Position numbers and translations under genes: made by a program
Shown: in pieces, positions 25,200 through 33,911 of the stretch
Layout of the letters: each line of letters begins with the position of its first letter
How positions within the stretch are numbered: the stretch's first letter is position 1
The notes under the pieces: model-generated
The model's input: only the letters and a program-made list of their open reading frames with translations
Databases searched by the model: none
What the model was told of the DNA's origin: nothing
NCBI GenBank assembly: GCA_910578795.1
Contig: CAJTSD010000007.1
Location: 1 to 64,000 of the forward strand
Direction: 5' to 3'
DNA: 64,000 nucleotides
Source: an uncultured Lachnospiraceae bacterium
GTDB lineage: Bacteria > Bacillota > Clostridia > Lachnospirales > Lachnospiraceae

Positions 25200-27494
25200 T
25201 TATTCCCATTGATACTGATAACGATAACTTGCCGTCCAACCGGGCTTCTCTATCGAAGCATCTTTCTCATAATTTCCTTCCGCATTCTCATGAATCCCCA
25301 ACATCTGTCGCCACTTTGAATCCGTCAAACGGTCATCCAGCGGCCACGCAAACTGATAGAACGAATAAACGCTCCCCTTTGCAAGCTTAACCTTACCGTC
25401 CACCTCAATGACCACAAAAATGTTGGACGGATCGCCTGTTCCTACCTCAAGAACCGCTCCCTCGGGATCTGTCGCTATATCCGCAATAATCGCCGCAGGA
25501 CACTCTTTCGTGGCAATATATTCCTCGTCGCTGTTCTCTTTCACTGCCTCATACCAAAAATGCTCGATATTACCGCCATAGCTTCTGATAAACTCATACT
25601 CCTCGTCCGTCAGCAGTTCGTTTTGCAGTTCCTTGTTGGAAATCGTAACCATCTGCTGCGCCATCTGCGACAGCCGGAACAGATCTTCCTCCTGTTTTGA
25701 CGAAAGCATTCCGTATTTTTTCAAGCCCTGCGCCGTCATATCTGCAAGACTGCCAAACCGCGCATAAACAAGCGGCTCCGGCTCCACATAACCCCTGTCG
25801 TCCGGCTCGTCGTCGTATCCGCCGCCCATCTCGGCAATCACCTGCTTCGAGTAGAGAATCGTGTCATGCTTCAGCTCTGCATAACTGCCCGCAAAACACT
25901 CCAAAGCCTTCTTTGTCCACTCGTCATTTTGCATAAACACCGGATAGCCTTCCCCCTTTGGCACAAGCAAGGGACGCAGCGTATGCAGCCAGCCCGCGTA
26001 CAGACTTGCCGACCATAGCGCGTCGTTGTCCGCAGACAAGCCCGCTCGAAGCTTTTCCATATTTTCCGAATAACCCTCATAATCCTCCACGCCACTCTCC
26101 TTTAAAATCGAAAACGCCATATCGCTGCCAAGCGCCGCAGGCACATCAAGCACATCGGGAAGCATCCGCTTTTCGTCCGCACTGTTTCTGCCCACATTCC
26201 TGTATATCAGATTTTGCATAATCTCTGCGTCAATCGTAAACCTCTGCCCCATAAACCGAAACCCGGGAATGACATTACTTTCCTCCCATTCATAAATCGG
26301 AATCGAATTAATCCTGGGCGGTTCCAACTTTGCCGTCTTTTCGTGAAACTTTGCAAAAGCGTCCTGCGTTCCAATCAAGTCCGCCGTGCCAATATTGTCC
26401 CCATACACTTCACTGACAAGCGGCGCATATTCACATACACCCGAATCATCGCTTGCCCCCGCAAAAAACGACGTTACACTGTAAATCGCCCCCCAAAGGC
26501 TGACCGCTTCCCCGTCGTCCGCAAGCGCCTTCGTTATCAGCAATGCACTTCTGTCAAGCTCCTCCTCTTTCTGCTGAAAATGGATTCTGCCGTACCACAT
26601 CATCGCCTTGAAATAACGCTCAAGCTTCTCGTCGCCCTCATAATAGCCGCGCGGCACATACTGCGAATAATCCTCCTCGTCCTCCCGAATGTCCGATATG
26701 GCGACACCCTCCGCGCGCTCAATTTTGTCCAGTTCGCTCTGCACCATCTGCGCTACGTCGGGATCGACCTGCGCGTTCTCATCCAACAGCTTCTTACCGA
26801 TTGTGAAAAAAGCGACATTGCGCCTTGCCGCGCTCTCCCACTCACTTCCCTTTAATGTTTCGTACTGCGCAAGACTGTTTTCCAGCATTTTATCGCTCAG
26901 CTTTACAAGACTGTCAAACAGGTAATCCCGCTCAATATTTTTCAGCAGATGGCTGAAATACAGATGGTATGTATGCATCAGCGAATCCACCGTTACAAAA
27001 TTCGGTATCAGTTCATAGCGATTTATCTCGTAAACTTCAAAAAACTCATTTCCCGCGTTCCCCGCCACAACAAAGCCGTTCTTCGCCAGCTTTTCCACAA
27101 GCTGCGGATCATCCTCGCTAAAATAAAACTGCTTTAAGTTTACGACATTGCCCAAATCCGCCTCTACGCTATACTGCGGCACCTGCGGCGTGACATTCTC
27201 CGACACGTTCTGCGGCAGACTGCCAACCAGCATCGGACGCCGACCCATATACAAATCAAGCGTCACCTCAGTATCCACAGACGACATGTCCGTCGCAGAC
27301 GACATGTCCGTCGCAGACGACATGTCCTGCCCCTCCTGCGTCTGCGTTGCTGAAGGCTGCTCTGTTTTCTGCTGCGTTTCCGCCGTTGAACCCTCGTTTC
27401 CGTTTGGCTGCGCCGGCGCGCCGCAGCCGCCAAGCAGACTGACTGCCAACACTGCTGCAGTTAATTTTTTGTATTTCCATTTTTTAATAACCAT
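25200..27494 (-). CDS. DUF3160 family lipoprotein
   Basis: 764 residues from ATG 27494 (GGGGGAG at 8-base spacing). Lipobox LLGGC marks an exported lipoprotein. A Thr/Gln/Ser-rich linker includes an 18-bp tandem repeat giving SSATDM units. The body is the DUF3160 domain: NFVTVDSLMHTYHLYFSHLL is its best-known block, with WYGRIHFQQKEEE and the C-terminal PSNIFVVIEVDGKVKLAKGS also typical. Function is unknown. It is probably co-transcribed with the CapA-like gene, suggesting a joint envelope role. Confidence 0.88.
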   Translation of the reverse strand: MVIKKWKYKKLTAAVLAVSLLGGCGAPAQPNGNEGSTAETQQKTEQPSATQTQEGQDMSSATDMSSATDMSSVDTEVTLDLYMGRRPMLVGSLPQNVSENVTPQVPQYSVEADLGNVVNLKQFYFSEDDPQLVEKLAKNGFVVAGNAGNEFFEVYEINRYELIPNFVTVDSLMHTYHLYFSHLLKNIERDYLFDSLVKLSDKMLENSLAQYETLKGSEWESAARRNVAFFTIGKKLLDENAQVDPDVAQMVQSELDKIERAEGVAISDIREDEEDYSQYVPRGYYEGDEKLERYFKAMMWYGRIHFQQKEEELDRSALLITKALADDGEAVSLWGAIYSVTSFFAGASDDSGVCEYAPLVSEVYGDNIGTADLIGTQDAFAKFHEKTAKLEPPRINSIPIYEWEESNVIPGFRFMGQRFTIDAEIMQNLIYRNVGRNSADEKRMLPDVLDVPAALGSDMAFSILKESGVEDYEGYSENMEKLRAGLSADNDALWSASLYAGWLHTLRPLLVPKGEGYPVFMQNDEWTKKALECFAGSYAELKHDTILYSKQVIAEMGGGYDDEPDDRGYVEPEPLVYARFGSLADMTAQGLKKYGMLSSKQEEDLFRLSQMAQQMVTISNKELQNELLTDEEYEFIRSYGGNIEHFWYEAVKENSDEEYIATKECPAAIIADIATDPEGAVLEVGTGDPSNIFVVIEVDGKVKLAKGSVYSFYQFAWPLDDRLTDSKWRQMLGIHENAEGNYEKDASIEKPGWTASYRYQYQWE
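27281..27327 (-). repeat. 18-bp tandem repeat in lipoprotein linker
   Basis: Two perfect copies and a partial third of ACGACATGTCCGTCGCAG, in frame, encoding a six-residue unit in the linker behind the lipid anchor. In-frame copy changes would only alter linker length. Confidence 0.85.
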
Positions 27495-27663
27495 GCCCTG
27501 TACTCCCCCTTTATGTGACCTTCCTGCTTTTATCAACTTTAGTATAGCAGTGTGACCGTGCATTTGCAATGCATTTGCATTGCATACTTTCTTAATTTCG
27601 CTTTTACAATGTAACAATTCCCTTTACAGAAATCTTCCTGACATATACCGTGAATCAATCAGC

Positions 27664-27693
27664 AAATTCAAAAGGCTCCGAATAGAGGAGCCT
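27664..27693 (-). terminator. terminator after collagen-like gene
   Basis: A 7-bp stem (AGGCTCC with GGAGCCT, loop of 7) is followed on the minus strand by TTTTGAATTT, 36 bases after the collagen-like stop. Confidence 0.75.
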
Positions 27694-27728
27694 CCTGAAT
27701 TGTATATATTCGTTTTTATCCTGCGTGT

Positions 27729-29006
27729 TTAGTTGATACTTAAACCTGCGCTTGCATATCCGACAATTGCATTGACTAATGACAGACCGGTTGCCGTTGC
27801 TGAAAATACCAGCATTAGCCGTGTTTGAGCCGTTACTGCAATGTTCAGTCCCGTGAGTGCACCGTTTAGCATGGTTCCAATGGATACGATGCCGGAAAGT
27901 GACGGCGTCATATTAATCAAAGTTCCCGCAATCGGTGTAAATATATTGTTGGGCGTTGTGGACTGATAAAGCTGCGCTCGCAGTGTAACAGAGGAGCCTA
28001 CTAAAGAAAGTCCTGCTGTCGTACTGAAGAACGCACTGAACGAAGTAAGGATGCCGTCACGCGGAACTTGGAACGCAAAATTAGACAAGGTTCCGCTGGA
28101 ATTTGTGATGTCAATCGTAGAGCCCAATACTGTAAGCCCCTGTGCACTGTTTCCAAATCCAACGAAGGCCGGAATCCCCACAAGCCCCCCTGCAATTGTC
28201 GTCACAGAGATTGGAATCCCTGAAGCAAATGGAATAATCGCTCCTGAGCCTGCAACACCTGTTGCCCCTGTTGCTCCCGTCGCTCCTGTTGCTCCCGTCG
28301 CTCCTGTTGCTCCCGTCGCTCCGTCTGCTCCTGTTGCTCCTGTCGCTCCGTCTGCTCCCGTTGCTCCTGTTGCCCCTGTTGCTCCCGTCGCTCCTGTCGG
28401 GCCCATTGGTCCCTCGTCGCCCGGACAGCCTTTCGGACCCTGCGCGCCATCCGGACCGGTTACACCCTGGATACCCTGCGGTCCTGTCACACCTTGGGGA
28501 CCCATTGATCCTGTTGGTCCCGTCGGTCCTGTCGGACCCGGAATTCCTCTAGGTCCCTGCGGACCCATATCGCCCTTCGGACCTATCGGACCTGCCGGAC
28601 CTATCGGACCCGCGGGTCCTGCCGGGCCCATATCGCCCTTTGGACCCTCGCAGCCCGGATCACCTTTCGGACCAATGTCACCGCGGACACCCTGAATGCC
28701 TTGAATCCCCTGCGGACCCGCATAACCTCTTGGTCCTGCACAGCCTCTTGGTCCAGTATTTCCGGTAGGACCTACCGGACCCGTATTTCCCCTGGGACCT
28801 CTTGCACCCGGAGCGCCGGGAATGCCCTGCGGTCCCATAGGACCCTGATCGCCCCTGTCGCCCTTCGGACCGGGACATCCGGTATCCCCTTTTACTCCCT
28901 GCGGTCCCATAGGACCTTGGTCACCCTTTGGACCCGCAGGACCACGTTCACAGCAATCGGGCTGACATTGATTTTGACAGCAGTTATAAAAGTTACTTTG
29001 GTTCAT
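27729..29006 (-). CDS. collagen-like spore-surface-type protein
   Basis: 425 residues. A 20-residue Cys/Gln/Asn-rich head (FYNCCQNQCQPDCCE) precedes about 210 residues of uninterrupted Gly-X-Y triplets (GPMGPQG, GPKGD and a late GATGAT run). A C-terminal hydrophobic domain of about 175 residues (GSGAIIPFASGIPISVTT onward) resembles the beta-jelly-roll tip of BclA/BclC exosporium proteins. The protein should trimerise as a filament on the spore or cell surface. No signal peptide is seen, as expected for spore coat proteins made in the mother cell. A glycosyltransferase gene follows 75 bases upstream of the next collagen-like gene, as with exosporium loci. Confidence 0.9.
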   Translation of the reverse strand: MNQSNFYNCCQNQCQPDCCERGPAGPKGDQGPMGPQGVKGDTGCPGPKGDRGDQGPMGPQGIPGAPGARGPRGNTGPVGPTGNTGPRGCAGPRGYAGPQGIQGIQGVRGDIGPKGDPGCEGPKGDMGPAGPAGPIGPAGPIGPKGDMGPQGPRGIPGPTGPTGPTGSMGPQGVTGPQGIQGVTGPDGAQGPKGCPGDEGPMGPTGATGATGATGATGADGATGATGADGATGATGATGATGATGATGATGVAGSGAIIPFASGIPISVTTIAGGLVGIPAFVGFGNSAQGLTVLGSTIDITNSSGTLSNFAFQVPRDGILTSFSAFFSTTAGLSLVGSSVTLRAQLYQSTTPNNIFTPIAGTLINMTPSLSGIVSIGTMLNGALTGLNIAVTAQTRLMLVFSATATGLSLVNAIVGYASAGLSIN

Positions 29007-29081
29007 AAGAACACATCCTTAAAGATACAGTAGTTACATCTATATTATGTAAATTCTCACCTTTTGTTACATTTTGTCGAA

Positions 29082-30155
29082 TCAGACACCCAAGCTGTCA
29101 AAATACCGTTTATTATAAAGATACGCCTGACAATACGGCTTACATTTTCCCGCTCTTTCATTATATTCTTTTGCTTTTATACGGTCCCCTAATCTGTCAT
29201 AACACACACACAGTTGCAAAAACGGGACATAATCATAGCAGTCAGGCAGTACAAATCCGCCGGAATATTCATTCTTTGGAAGCCTCAGCGCAGTCTTGTA
29301 CCAATAAACCGCATTATGGTAATTGCCATGTTCCAAAAAATATTTCCCAATTTCACAGCACAACTCGGCTCTCGGAAGATCAAAACTCATACTGCGCAAG
29401 AGCGTAATGAGCGCAGCCTGTTCCTGCCCCATCTGAATATAACAGTTGGCACAGAGGGAGCACGCCTCAATTTTATTTTCCACCCATCCCTCTTCTGACA
29501 GCAAAAACTGTTCAAACACAGAAACAGCCTTTTCATACTGTTTATGGTAATATAATTCCCTCCCATAATAATACTGCTGCCGCGGTTCCAAACAGGCGCC
29601 ATCCGCAATCATTTTTTGGTATATTTTCAGGTTTCGGTCAGGATCTCCCGCACCTATTTTTCTATGACTGATTGCAATATCAGAATAAACGACCGTCCCG
29701 TTTGGCGCAATCACCTCATGGACTGCACCTACCCACCGATACCGCGTGCAATTTCTTATCCACCTTTCCCTGAAATAGGAAAAGGACGGCTTACCAATTT
29801 CATCAAATGAAGTTTGATATTTCATCATCACAATGTCCGTTTCTGTTGACAAAGACTGCTTCAACTGCAAAAACTGTTCCCTTTGATCCTCCTCCAAAAC
29901 ATCATCGGCATCCATCCACATACAATATTCCATGGACGCCTTGGAAAAAGAATAATTTCTAGCATCCGCAAAATCATCCTTCCAAGTATACGAATATACG
30001 TTCGATGTATAGGCGGACACAATTTCTACCGTTCTGTCAGTTGAACCGGTATCCACAATAATAATTTCATCCACAAGCATTGCCACACTGTCAAGACAGC
30101 GTGCAATATGCCGCTCCTCATTTTTAACAATCATGCAAAGGCTTATTGTCGGCAT
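29082..30155 (-). CDS. family 2 glycosyltransferase with TPR-like tail
   Basis: 357 residues. The GT-A domain (1-200) starts ISLCMIVKNEERHIARCLDS with IIIVDTGSTDRT and the metal-binding MDADD. Residues 210-350 form helical repeats of TPR type (YYYGRELYYHKQYEKAVSVF, then KYFLEHGNYHNAVYWYKTAL). Proteins of this architecture glycosylate peptides, including lantibiotics (SunS) and surface proteins. Lying between two collagen-like genes on the same strand, it most likely adds sugars to their Thr residues. It is cytosolic. Confidence 0.9.
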   Translation of the reverse strand: MPTISLCMIVKNEERHIARCLDSVAMLVDEIIIVDTGSTDRTVEIVSAYTSNVYSYTWKDDFADARNYSFSKASMEYCMWMDADDVLEEDQREQFLQLKQSLSTETDIVMMKYQTSFDEIGKPSFSYFRERWIRNCTRYRWVGAVHEVIAPNGTVVYSDIAISHRKIGAGDPDRNLKIYQKMIADGACLEPRQQYYYGRELYYHKQYEKAVSVFEQFLLSEEGWVENKIEACSLCANCYIQMGQEQAALITLLRSMSFDLPRAELCCEIGKYFLEHGNYHNAVYWYKTALRLPKNEYSGGFVLPDCYDYVPFLQLCVCYDRLGDRIKAKEYNERAGKCKPYCQAYLYNKRYFDSLGV

Positions 30156-30182
30156 ACGACTCTCCCCTCTCTCCTCTTTGAT

Positions 30183-30980
30183 TTATTGCCTGCATAACTT
30201 TTCTATACTCATATTGATGTTAAGGTCCGAAATCTCCTCCGATGCATCCCATGCCAAACGCAGTGTAGCATTGGTCGGCAGTTCAATGATAAAATACCGT
30301 GACAGTTCCAGCAATTTGTTTCGCTTTTCTGCCTTAGCACATGCCGCATATGCGGTTTGCCCGCTGTCATTGATGATTGGCATAATTTTTAATGATCCAC
30401 GCTTTTTCATAACCGCGGATCCAAAAAAGCTAATGGCATAATATCCAACCGTCAATGAAATAAAGTCATCATCACAAAGAGTGATATTTTGCGTTATATC
30501 TGCTATCTCTATCTTAAGCGGCAGACTGCCATTGTCCGGCAGACTCAAAGCGCGACCCGAAAACACTGCAAATATGCTATTTTGCGGATATCCTGCCGGT
30601 CCTGCCGGTCCCCGCGGTCCTTGGTCACCTTTGGGTCCCATTGGTCCGACCGCTCCCTGCGGACCCTGCGGTCCCGTAACGCCCTGCGGACCGGTTTCCC
30701 CGCGTTCTCCGGGACAGCCGGGCGGTCCGGGCTCCCCTCTCGGTCCCATTGGTCCCTGCTCTCCATAAACAAGCACATTACCTGACGGTTCTATTCGTTC
30801 TTCCGAACACATTTCCCCGTGTTCATCTTCCTTTCGTTCCACAGTACCGGACTGCTGAAGCTGATTCAGTGTATCTGCATTTGCTCCATGTCGAAAATCA
30901 GGGTTGTAATTTCTGTTTGGAGCCCTCATACCAAACGGATTCGGCGGACGAAACATCCCATTCCCATTGTAATTGTTCAA
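30183..30980 (-). CDS. second collagen-like protein
   Basis: 265 residues. An Asn/Pro/Arg-rich head of about 70 residues leads into some 50 residues of Gly-X-Y triplets (GPMGPRGEPGPPGCPG and on). The C-terminal domain of about 130 residues (FAVFSGRALSLPDNGSLPLK, then VGYYAISFFGSAVMK) is a beta-sandwich of TNF/C1q-like type, different from that of the neighbour at 27729. It probably forms a separate surface trimer. It starts the collagen/glycosyltransferase group on the minus strand and ends 27 bases before the glycosyltransferase start. The gap 30981-31187 holds nothing I can support. Confidence 0.88.
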   Translation of the reverse strand: MNNYNGNGMFRPPNPFGMRAPNRNYNPDFRHGANADTLNQLQQSGTVERKEDEHGEMCSEERIEPSGNVLVYGEQGPMGPRGEPGPPGCPGERGETGPQGVTGPQGPQGAVGPMGPKGDQGPRGPAGPAGYPQNSIFAVFSGRALSLPDNGSLPLKIEIADITQNITLCDDDFISLTVGYYAISFFGSAVMKKRGSLKIMPIINDSGQTAYAACAKAEKRNKLLELSRYFIIELPTNATLRLAWDASEEISDLNINMSIEKLCRQ

Positions 30981-31187
30981 ATAAAATCACCTCATTCAAC
31001 TTTTCTATTCTGTAAGAATATACCATAATAAATTATATGCTTGGAAAATAAATTTGGTTTGCATATTCCATTTGACACAATTCCAATTCCTATCCGATAG
31101 ACGCAAAACAGCGGCAGTGCATTTTGAGCAGTCCCTTTTCAAACTCCCTATCCGTTTGCTTCCCCACTCAAATATCCTAAACCCAAC

Positions 31188-31691
31188 CTACACCAGACTC
31201 ATAAACCACTCCACTGTCTTCGGATCATAATGCGAGAAAAACAGACTCTCGCCGCCGTCCAACTGCTCAAGCTTTCTCAAATCCTCCCCGGAAAGCTTAA
31301 AATCAAACACATTAAAATTCTCCTCCATGCGCTCCTTATGCGTGGATTTCGGAATCAGAACGACATCCTTTTGCAGCAGAAACCGCAACGCCACCTGCGC
31401 CGTTTTCTGCTGCCAAAACACGTGCGTTTCCACCTGATTGACCGCAGGCTTGATTTCCGAAAAATGATATAGGTCAAGATAACGGTCCTGATAAAAATTG
31501 GAAATGCCGAGCGCACGCACCTTCCCTGCTTTATAAGCCTCCTCCATCGCCCGGTAACTGCCGTAATAATCACCGAACGGCTGATGAATCAGCAGTAAAT
31601 CAATATACTCTGTCTGCAGCTTTTTCAGGGACTCTTCAATGGAAGCCTTCGCCTTCTCGTATCCCGCATTGCTAATCCATATTTTTGTTGT
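31188..31691 (-). pseudogene. doubly deleted aldo/keto reductase
   Basis: The frame opens at the junction near 31691 with TTKIWISNAGYEKAKASI, then EYIDLLLIHQPFGDYYGSYR and KVRALGISNF, all matching the middle of AKR5-type reductases; the first 80-90 residues (including catalytic Asp, Tyr and Lys) are missing. A second lesion is internal: VNQVETHVFWQQK runs straight into TAQVALRFLLQKDVVLIPKS, skipping about 45 residues in frame. The usual C-terminus (IPKSTHKERMEENF) is intact. An internal Met could start a 119-residue product but it would lack the active site. Confidence 0.85.
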
Positions 31692-31696
31692 GTATT

Positions 31697-31972
31697 ATGG
31701 AAGCAATCAAAGAATTAAAGGAAATCATCCTGACCGACCGCCTGCGCTACGAATACGAACTGCGCCTGAAAGCCAAACGCGACCGTGAAGCGGAGATGGA
31801 CGATGCATATGAGCAGGGACAGGAGGCAGGGCGTGAAACGGAGCGCGAAAGAAATATAAAAATCTTAATAAGCACCCTGCGCGAGTATGGGCACGCAGAG
31901 GAACAGATTGTGCAGAGCCTCATGGAAAAATACGGCATCAGCCAAGAGGCGGCGGAAGAAAAGCTGAAATAG
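31697..31972 (+). pseudogene. C-terminal fragment of Rpn/PD-(D/E)XK transposase-type nuclease
   Basis: About 92 residues: MEAIKELKEIILTDRLRYEY, then KAKRDREAEMDDAYEQGQEA and the final EQIVQSLMEKYGISQEAAEE. This is the helical tail typical of Rpn family recombination-promoting nucleases, which normally have about 200 more residues with the nuclease core ahead. The break lies at 31691-31697, exactly where the aldo/keto reductase on the other strand also loses its 5' end. One deletion between two divergent genes explains both. Confidence 0.7.
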
Positions 31973-31996
31973 CAAAATCAGAAAGGAACCCCCACC

Positions 31997-32824
31997 ATGC
32001 TAAACCTCTCACAATTAGAACAGCTCATTGCCTTTGCAGAACTCGGAACGCTCTCAAAAACCGCCGAAGAATTACACATATCGCAGCCCACCATCACCCG
32101 TACCATGAAAAGCATTGAAGCAGCATTCGGCGTTCCGCTTTTTATCTGCGGCCAAAACAAAATCGAACTCAACGAAACAGGACTGCAGGCAGTAAATTAT
32201 GCTCAAACCTTACTGACCTCCGCCCAAAACGCCGTGCAACAGGTGCAGGCATACCACGCAAGGCTGCACACCATTTCCGTAAAATCCTGCGCCCCCGCAC
32301 CGCTTTGGTCGTTGCTGCCGCTGCTATCCGCACGTTTTCCCGAACAGACCGTTTCCTCAAAACTCGCCAAGCAGACCGCGATTGTGGACGAAATCCTTTC
32401 AGGCGCCACCGAAATTGGAATCCTGTCTTACCCCATATCTGTCAACACACTTGCCTGCATCCCGATTGTGCGGGAAAACCTCTCCGTCTGCATTTCCCGC
32501 AGTCATGCACTGGCAGACCGAATCATCATCCCCATCACGGATGCCGAGGCAAACGTCGTTTATCATTTTATCTGCAAAAAAGACAAAGCGCCCTACATCG
32601 CAGTTGCTAAACAACTCAATACCTCCCTGGTATCAGCGTTGCCCCAATTTTCTGCGCCCCAAAAACATCATAAAACCCGTTACCCCTGCCGCAAACAAGT
32701 CCGCCACAGGTTGCGCGAAAAGCACCCCATCCAATCCAAACAGCCGCAAAAAAGCAGAATCATCGGCGCAAAGCAAATCCCCTCTTTCGCTTTTCCCACT
32801 GCAAGAAAAAGAAAACAACCCTGA
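31997..32824 (+). pseudogene. LysR-family regulator with disrupted C-terminus
   Basis: The first 210 residues are a good LysR protein: MLNLSQLEQLIAFAELGTLS and HISQPTITRTMKSIEAAFG form the helix-turn-helix, followed by a linker helix and half of the effector domain (ATEIGILSYPISVNTLACIP). From about 32630 the frame turns into Arg/Lys/Gln-rich sequence unlike any LysR, and the opposite strand there reads as a MATE transporter tail. The effector domain is therefore cut in half. DNA binding may survive but effector control cannot. Expected length is about 295 residues of normal sequence. Confidence 0.7.
32633..32818 (-). pseudogene. MATE transporter C-terminal fragment inside lysR gene
   Basis: The minus strand reads LRLFGLDGVLFAQPVADLFA then GVTGFMMFLGRRKLG and a stop, closely resembling the last two helices of lachnospiraceal MATE exporters (FFGLDGVLFAQPVAD). 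Only about 50 residues are present and no start exists. It overlaps the abnormal end of the LysR gene on the other strand, so a rearrangement probably joined the two. Confidence 0.5.
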
Positions 32825-32924
32825 TATTCCCGAAACCGCAAAAGCCGTTATGCACCAGCAATTTCTTTTACTGCAGGCACTTGAGAAGTGGATTGCATCG
32901 GTGAAAGGTTGATTTTATTAACGA

Positions 32925-32953
32925 ATGACAAATTTCCTTTGTTATGATATAAT
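32925..32953 (+). promoter_or_regulatory. promoter of XRE regulator gene
   Basis: ATGACA (32925-32930) and TATAAT (32948-32953) separated by 17 bases, about 45 bases before the XRE start. Confidence 0.7.
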
Positions 32954-32998
32954 CTTAACATACCACTTGATACAGCAAGAAAGGAACCCCGCGATAAT

Positions 32999-33367
32999 AT
33001 GAACCTCAACGAACGTCTCCAAGACCTGCGCAAAAAGGCAGGCTACTCACAGGAGCAGCTTGCCGAGCTTTTGGGGATTTCCCGCCAAGCCATTTCCAAA
33101 TGGGAAAGCGGACAGGGAAATCCCGATATTGACAATATCATTAAATTGACAAAAATCTATCAAGTCAGCACCGACTACATTCTGTTAGGACACAAAGACG
33201 AACCGGGCAAACAGACCGAACCAATACAGACACCCTTGCCGCCCAAAAACGAACTCAGCCCCGAAATGCGCAAAGCACTTGCAATCATCACTGTCACCGC
33301 AGGCTTTGCAGTCATCACCGTGCTGTTTATCACAATGCTGTCCATTATGGAACGGTATATCCTTTAG
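32999..33367 (+). CDS. XRE-family regulator with membrane tail
   Basis: 122 residues. Residues 4-60 form a Cro/C1-type helix-turn-helix (MNLNERLQDLRKKAGYSQEQ, then ISRQAISKWESGQGNPDIDN). A Pro-rich linker leads to a single membrane segment (AIITVTAGFAVITVLFITML), so this DNA-binding protein is tethered to the membrane. Such regulators often control adjacent membrane-protein or stress genes. AAGGAA precedes the ATG. It carries its own promoter. A second, broken XRE sequence lies 130 bases downstream. Confidence 0.88.
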   Translation: MNLNERLQDLRKKAGYSQEQLAELLGISRQAISKWESGQGNPDIDNIIKLTKIYQVSTDYILLGHKDEPGKQTEPIQTPLPPKNELSPEMRKALAIITVTAGFAVITVLFITMLSIMERYIL

Positions 33368-33498
33368 CTTTGCGGCATACTTCCTCTGCATGGGACTGCG
33401 CTTAAAAATAAATTGGTGAGGTACTTATATAGGAAAAATAATTATTCAGATGTTTTATATGTCAGAACGGATCATTCAATACAGAAATCCCCTGATAG

Positions 33499-33638
33499 GT
33501 TCCAATATCAAAAGACTGCGGAAAGAGCCTTGATTTTCCATTACTACGGGTACATTTTCGAAGGTTGAAAATGGATACAATAATCCGTCGGTGGATTTAC
33601 TGATTTGTCTCACTAAGATATTTAAGATATTGGTCTAA
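33499..33638 (+). pseudogene. XRE helix-turn-helix remnant
   Basis: GSNIKRLRKEP (first helix) and, after a small deletion and frame change, GTFSKVENGYNNPSVDLLIC and LTKIFKILV up to a TAA at 33636-33638 align with the helix-turn-helix of the intact neighbour (ISKWESGQGNPDIDNIIKLT). About 25 residues of the middle and the whole C-terminus are gone. Just before it, at 33365-33400, is a short stretch resembling 59404-59435. Confidence 0.6.
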
Positions 33639-33872
33639 TTCCTCAAACATGTTAAATAATCCCTTTCCTTCGGGCATAGCTGTTGATTTCTTCCGCCAAA
33701 TTCTCTTTATAAACGGAAAACGAAAATGGAATCTGTACGCCGTTTTCCCTCTCTTCATACTCAGGAAAAATAATGAAATTCTTCCGTTCTCATTTTTCCT
33801 TGCCCTGCACAGCCCTCTTTGTCCGGGCTCCAAACTGCAATGATGCATACATGTATGACAGACTGTTTTCAT
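33597..33872 (-). pseudogene. truncated AmmeMemoRadiSam radical SAM gene fused to another fragment
   Basis: From ATG 33872 the first 30 residues (VCHTCMHHCSLEPGQRGLCR) are the N-terminal cysteine motif of the AmmeMemoRadiSam radical SAM enzyme (normally about 330 residues, with a CxxxCxxC cluster further on). After KNENGRI the match stops. In a different frame the following bases read FIIFPEYEERENGVQIPFSF and SVYKENLAEEINSYARRKG, the tail of some unrelated protein. So the radical SAM gene lost its catalytic part and was joined to a foreign 3' fragment. It follows the AMMECR1 gene by 40 bases, as in intact systems. Confidence 0.75.
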
Positions 33873-33911
33873 GTGCTCCGCCTCCGTTCCCTTTCTGCGC
33901 CGCATATGGCA

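Noticed and set aside
27281..27327. CRISPR-like repeat
   Set aside because: Direct 18-bp units without spacers, in frame in a lipoprotein linker.
28051..28695. Long plus-strand frame antisense to the collagen-like gene, rich in Pro-x-x
   Set aside because: It is the mirror of Gly-X-Y codons on the other strand; no ribosome site and the repetitive composition explains the lack of stops.
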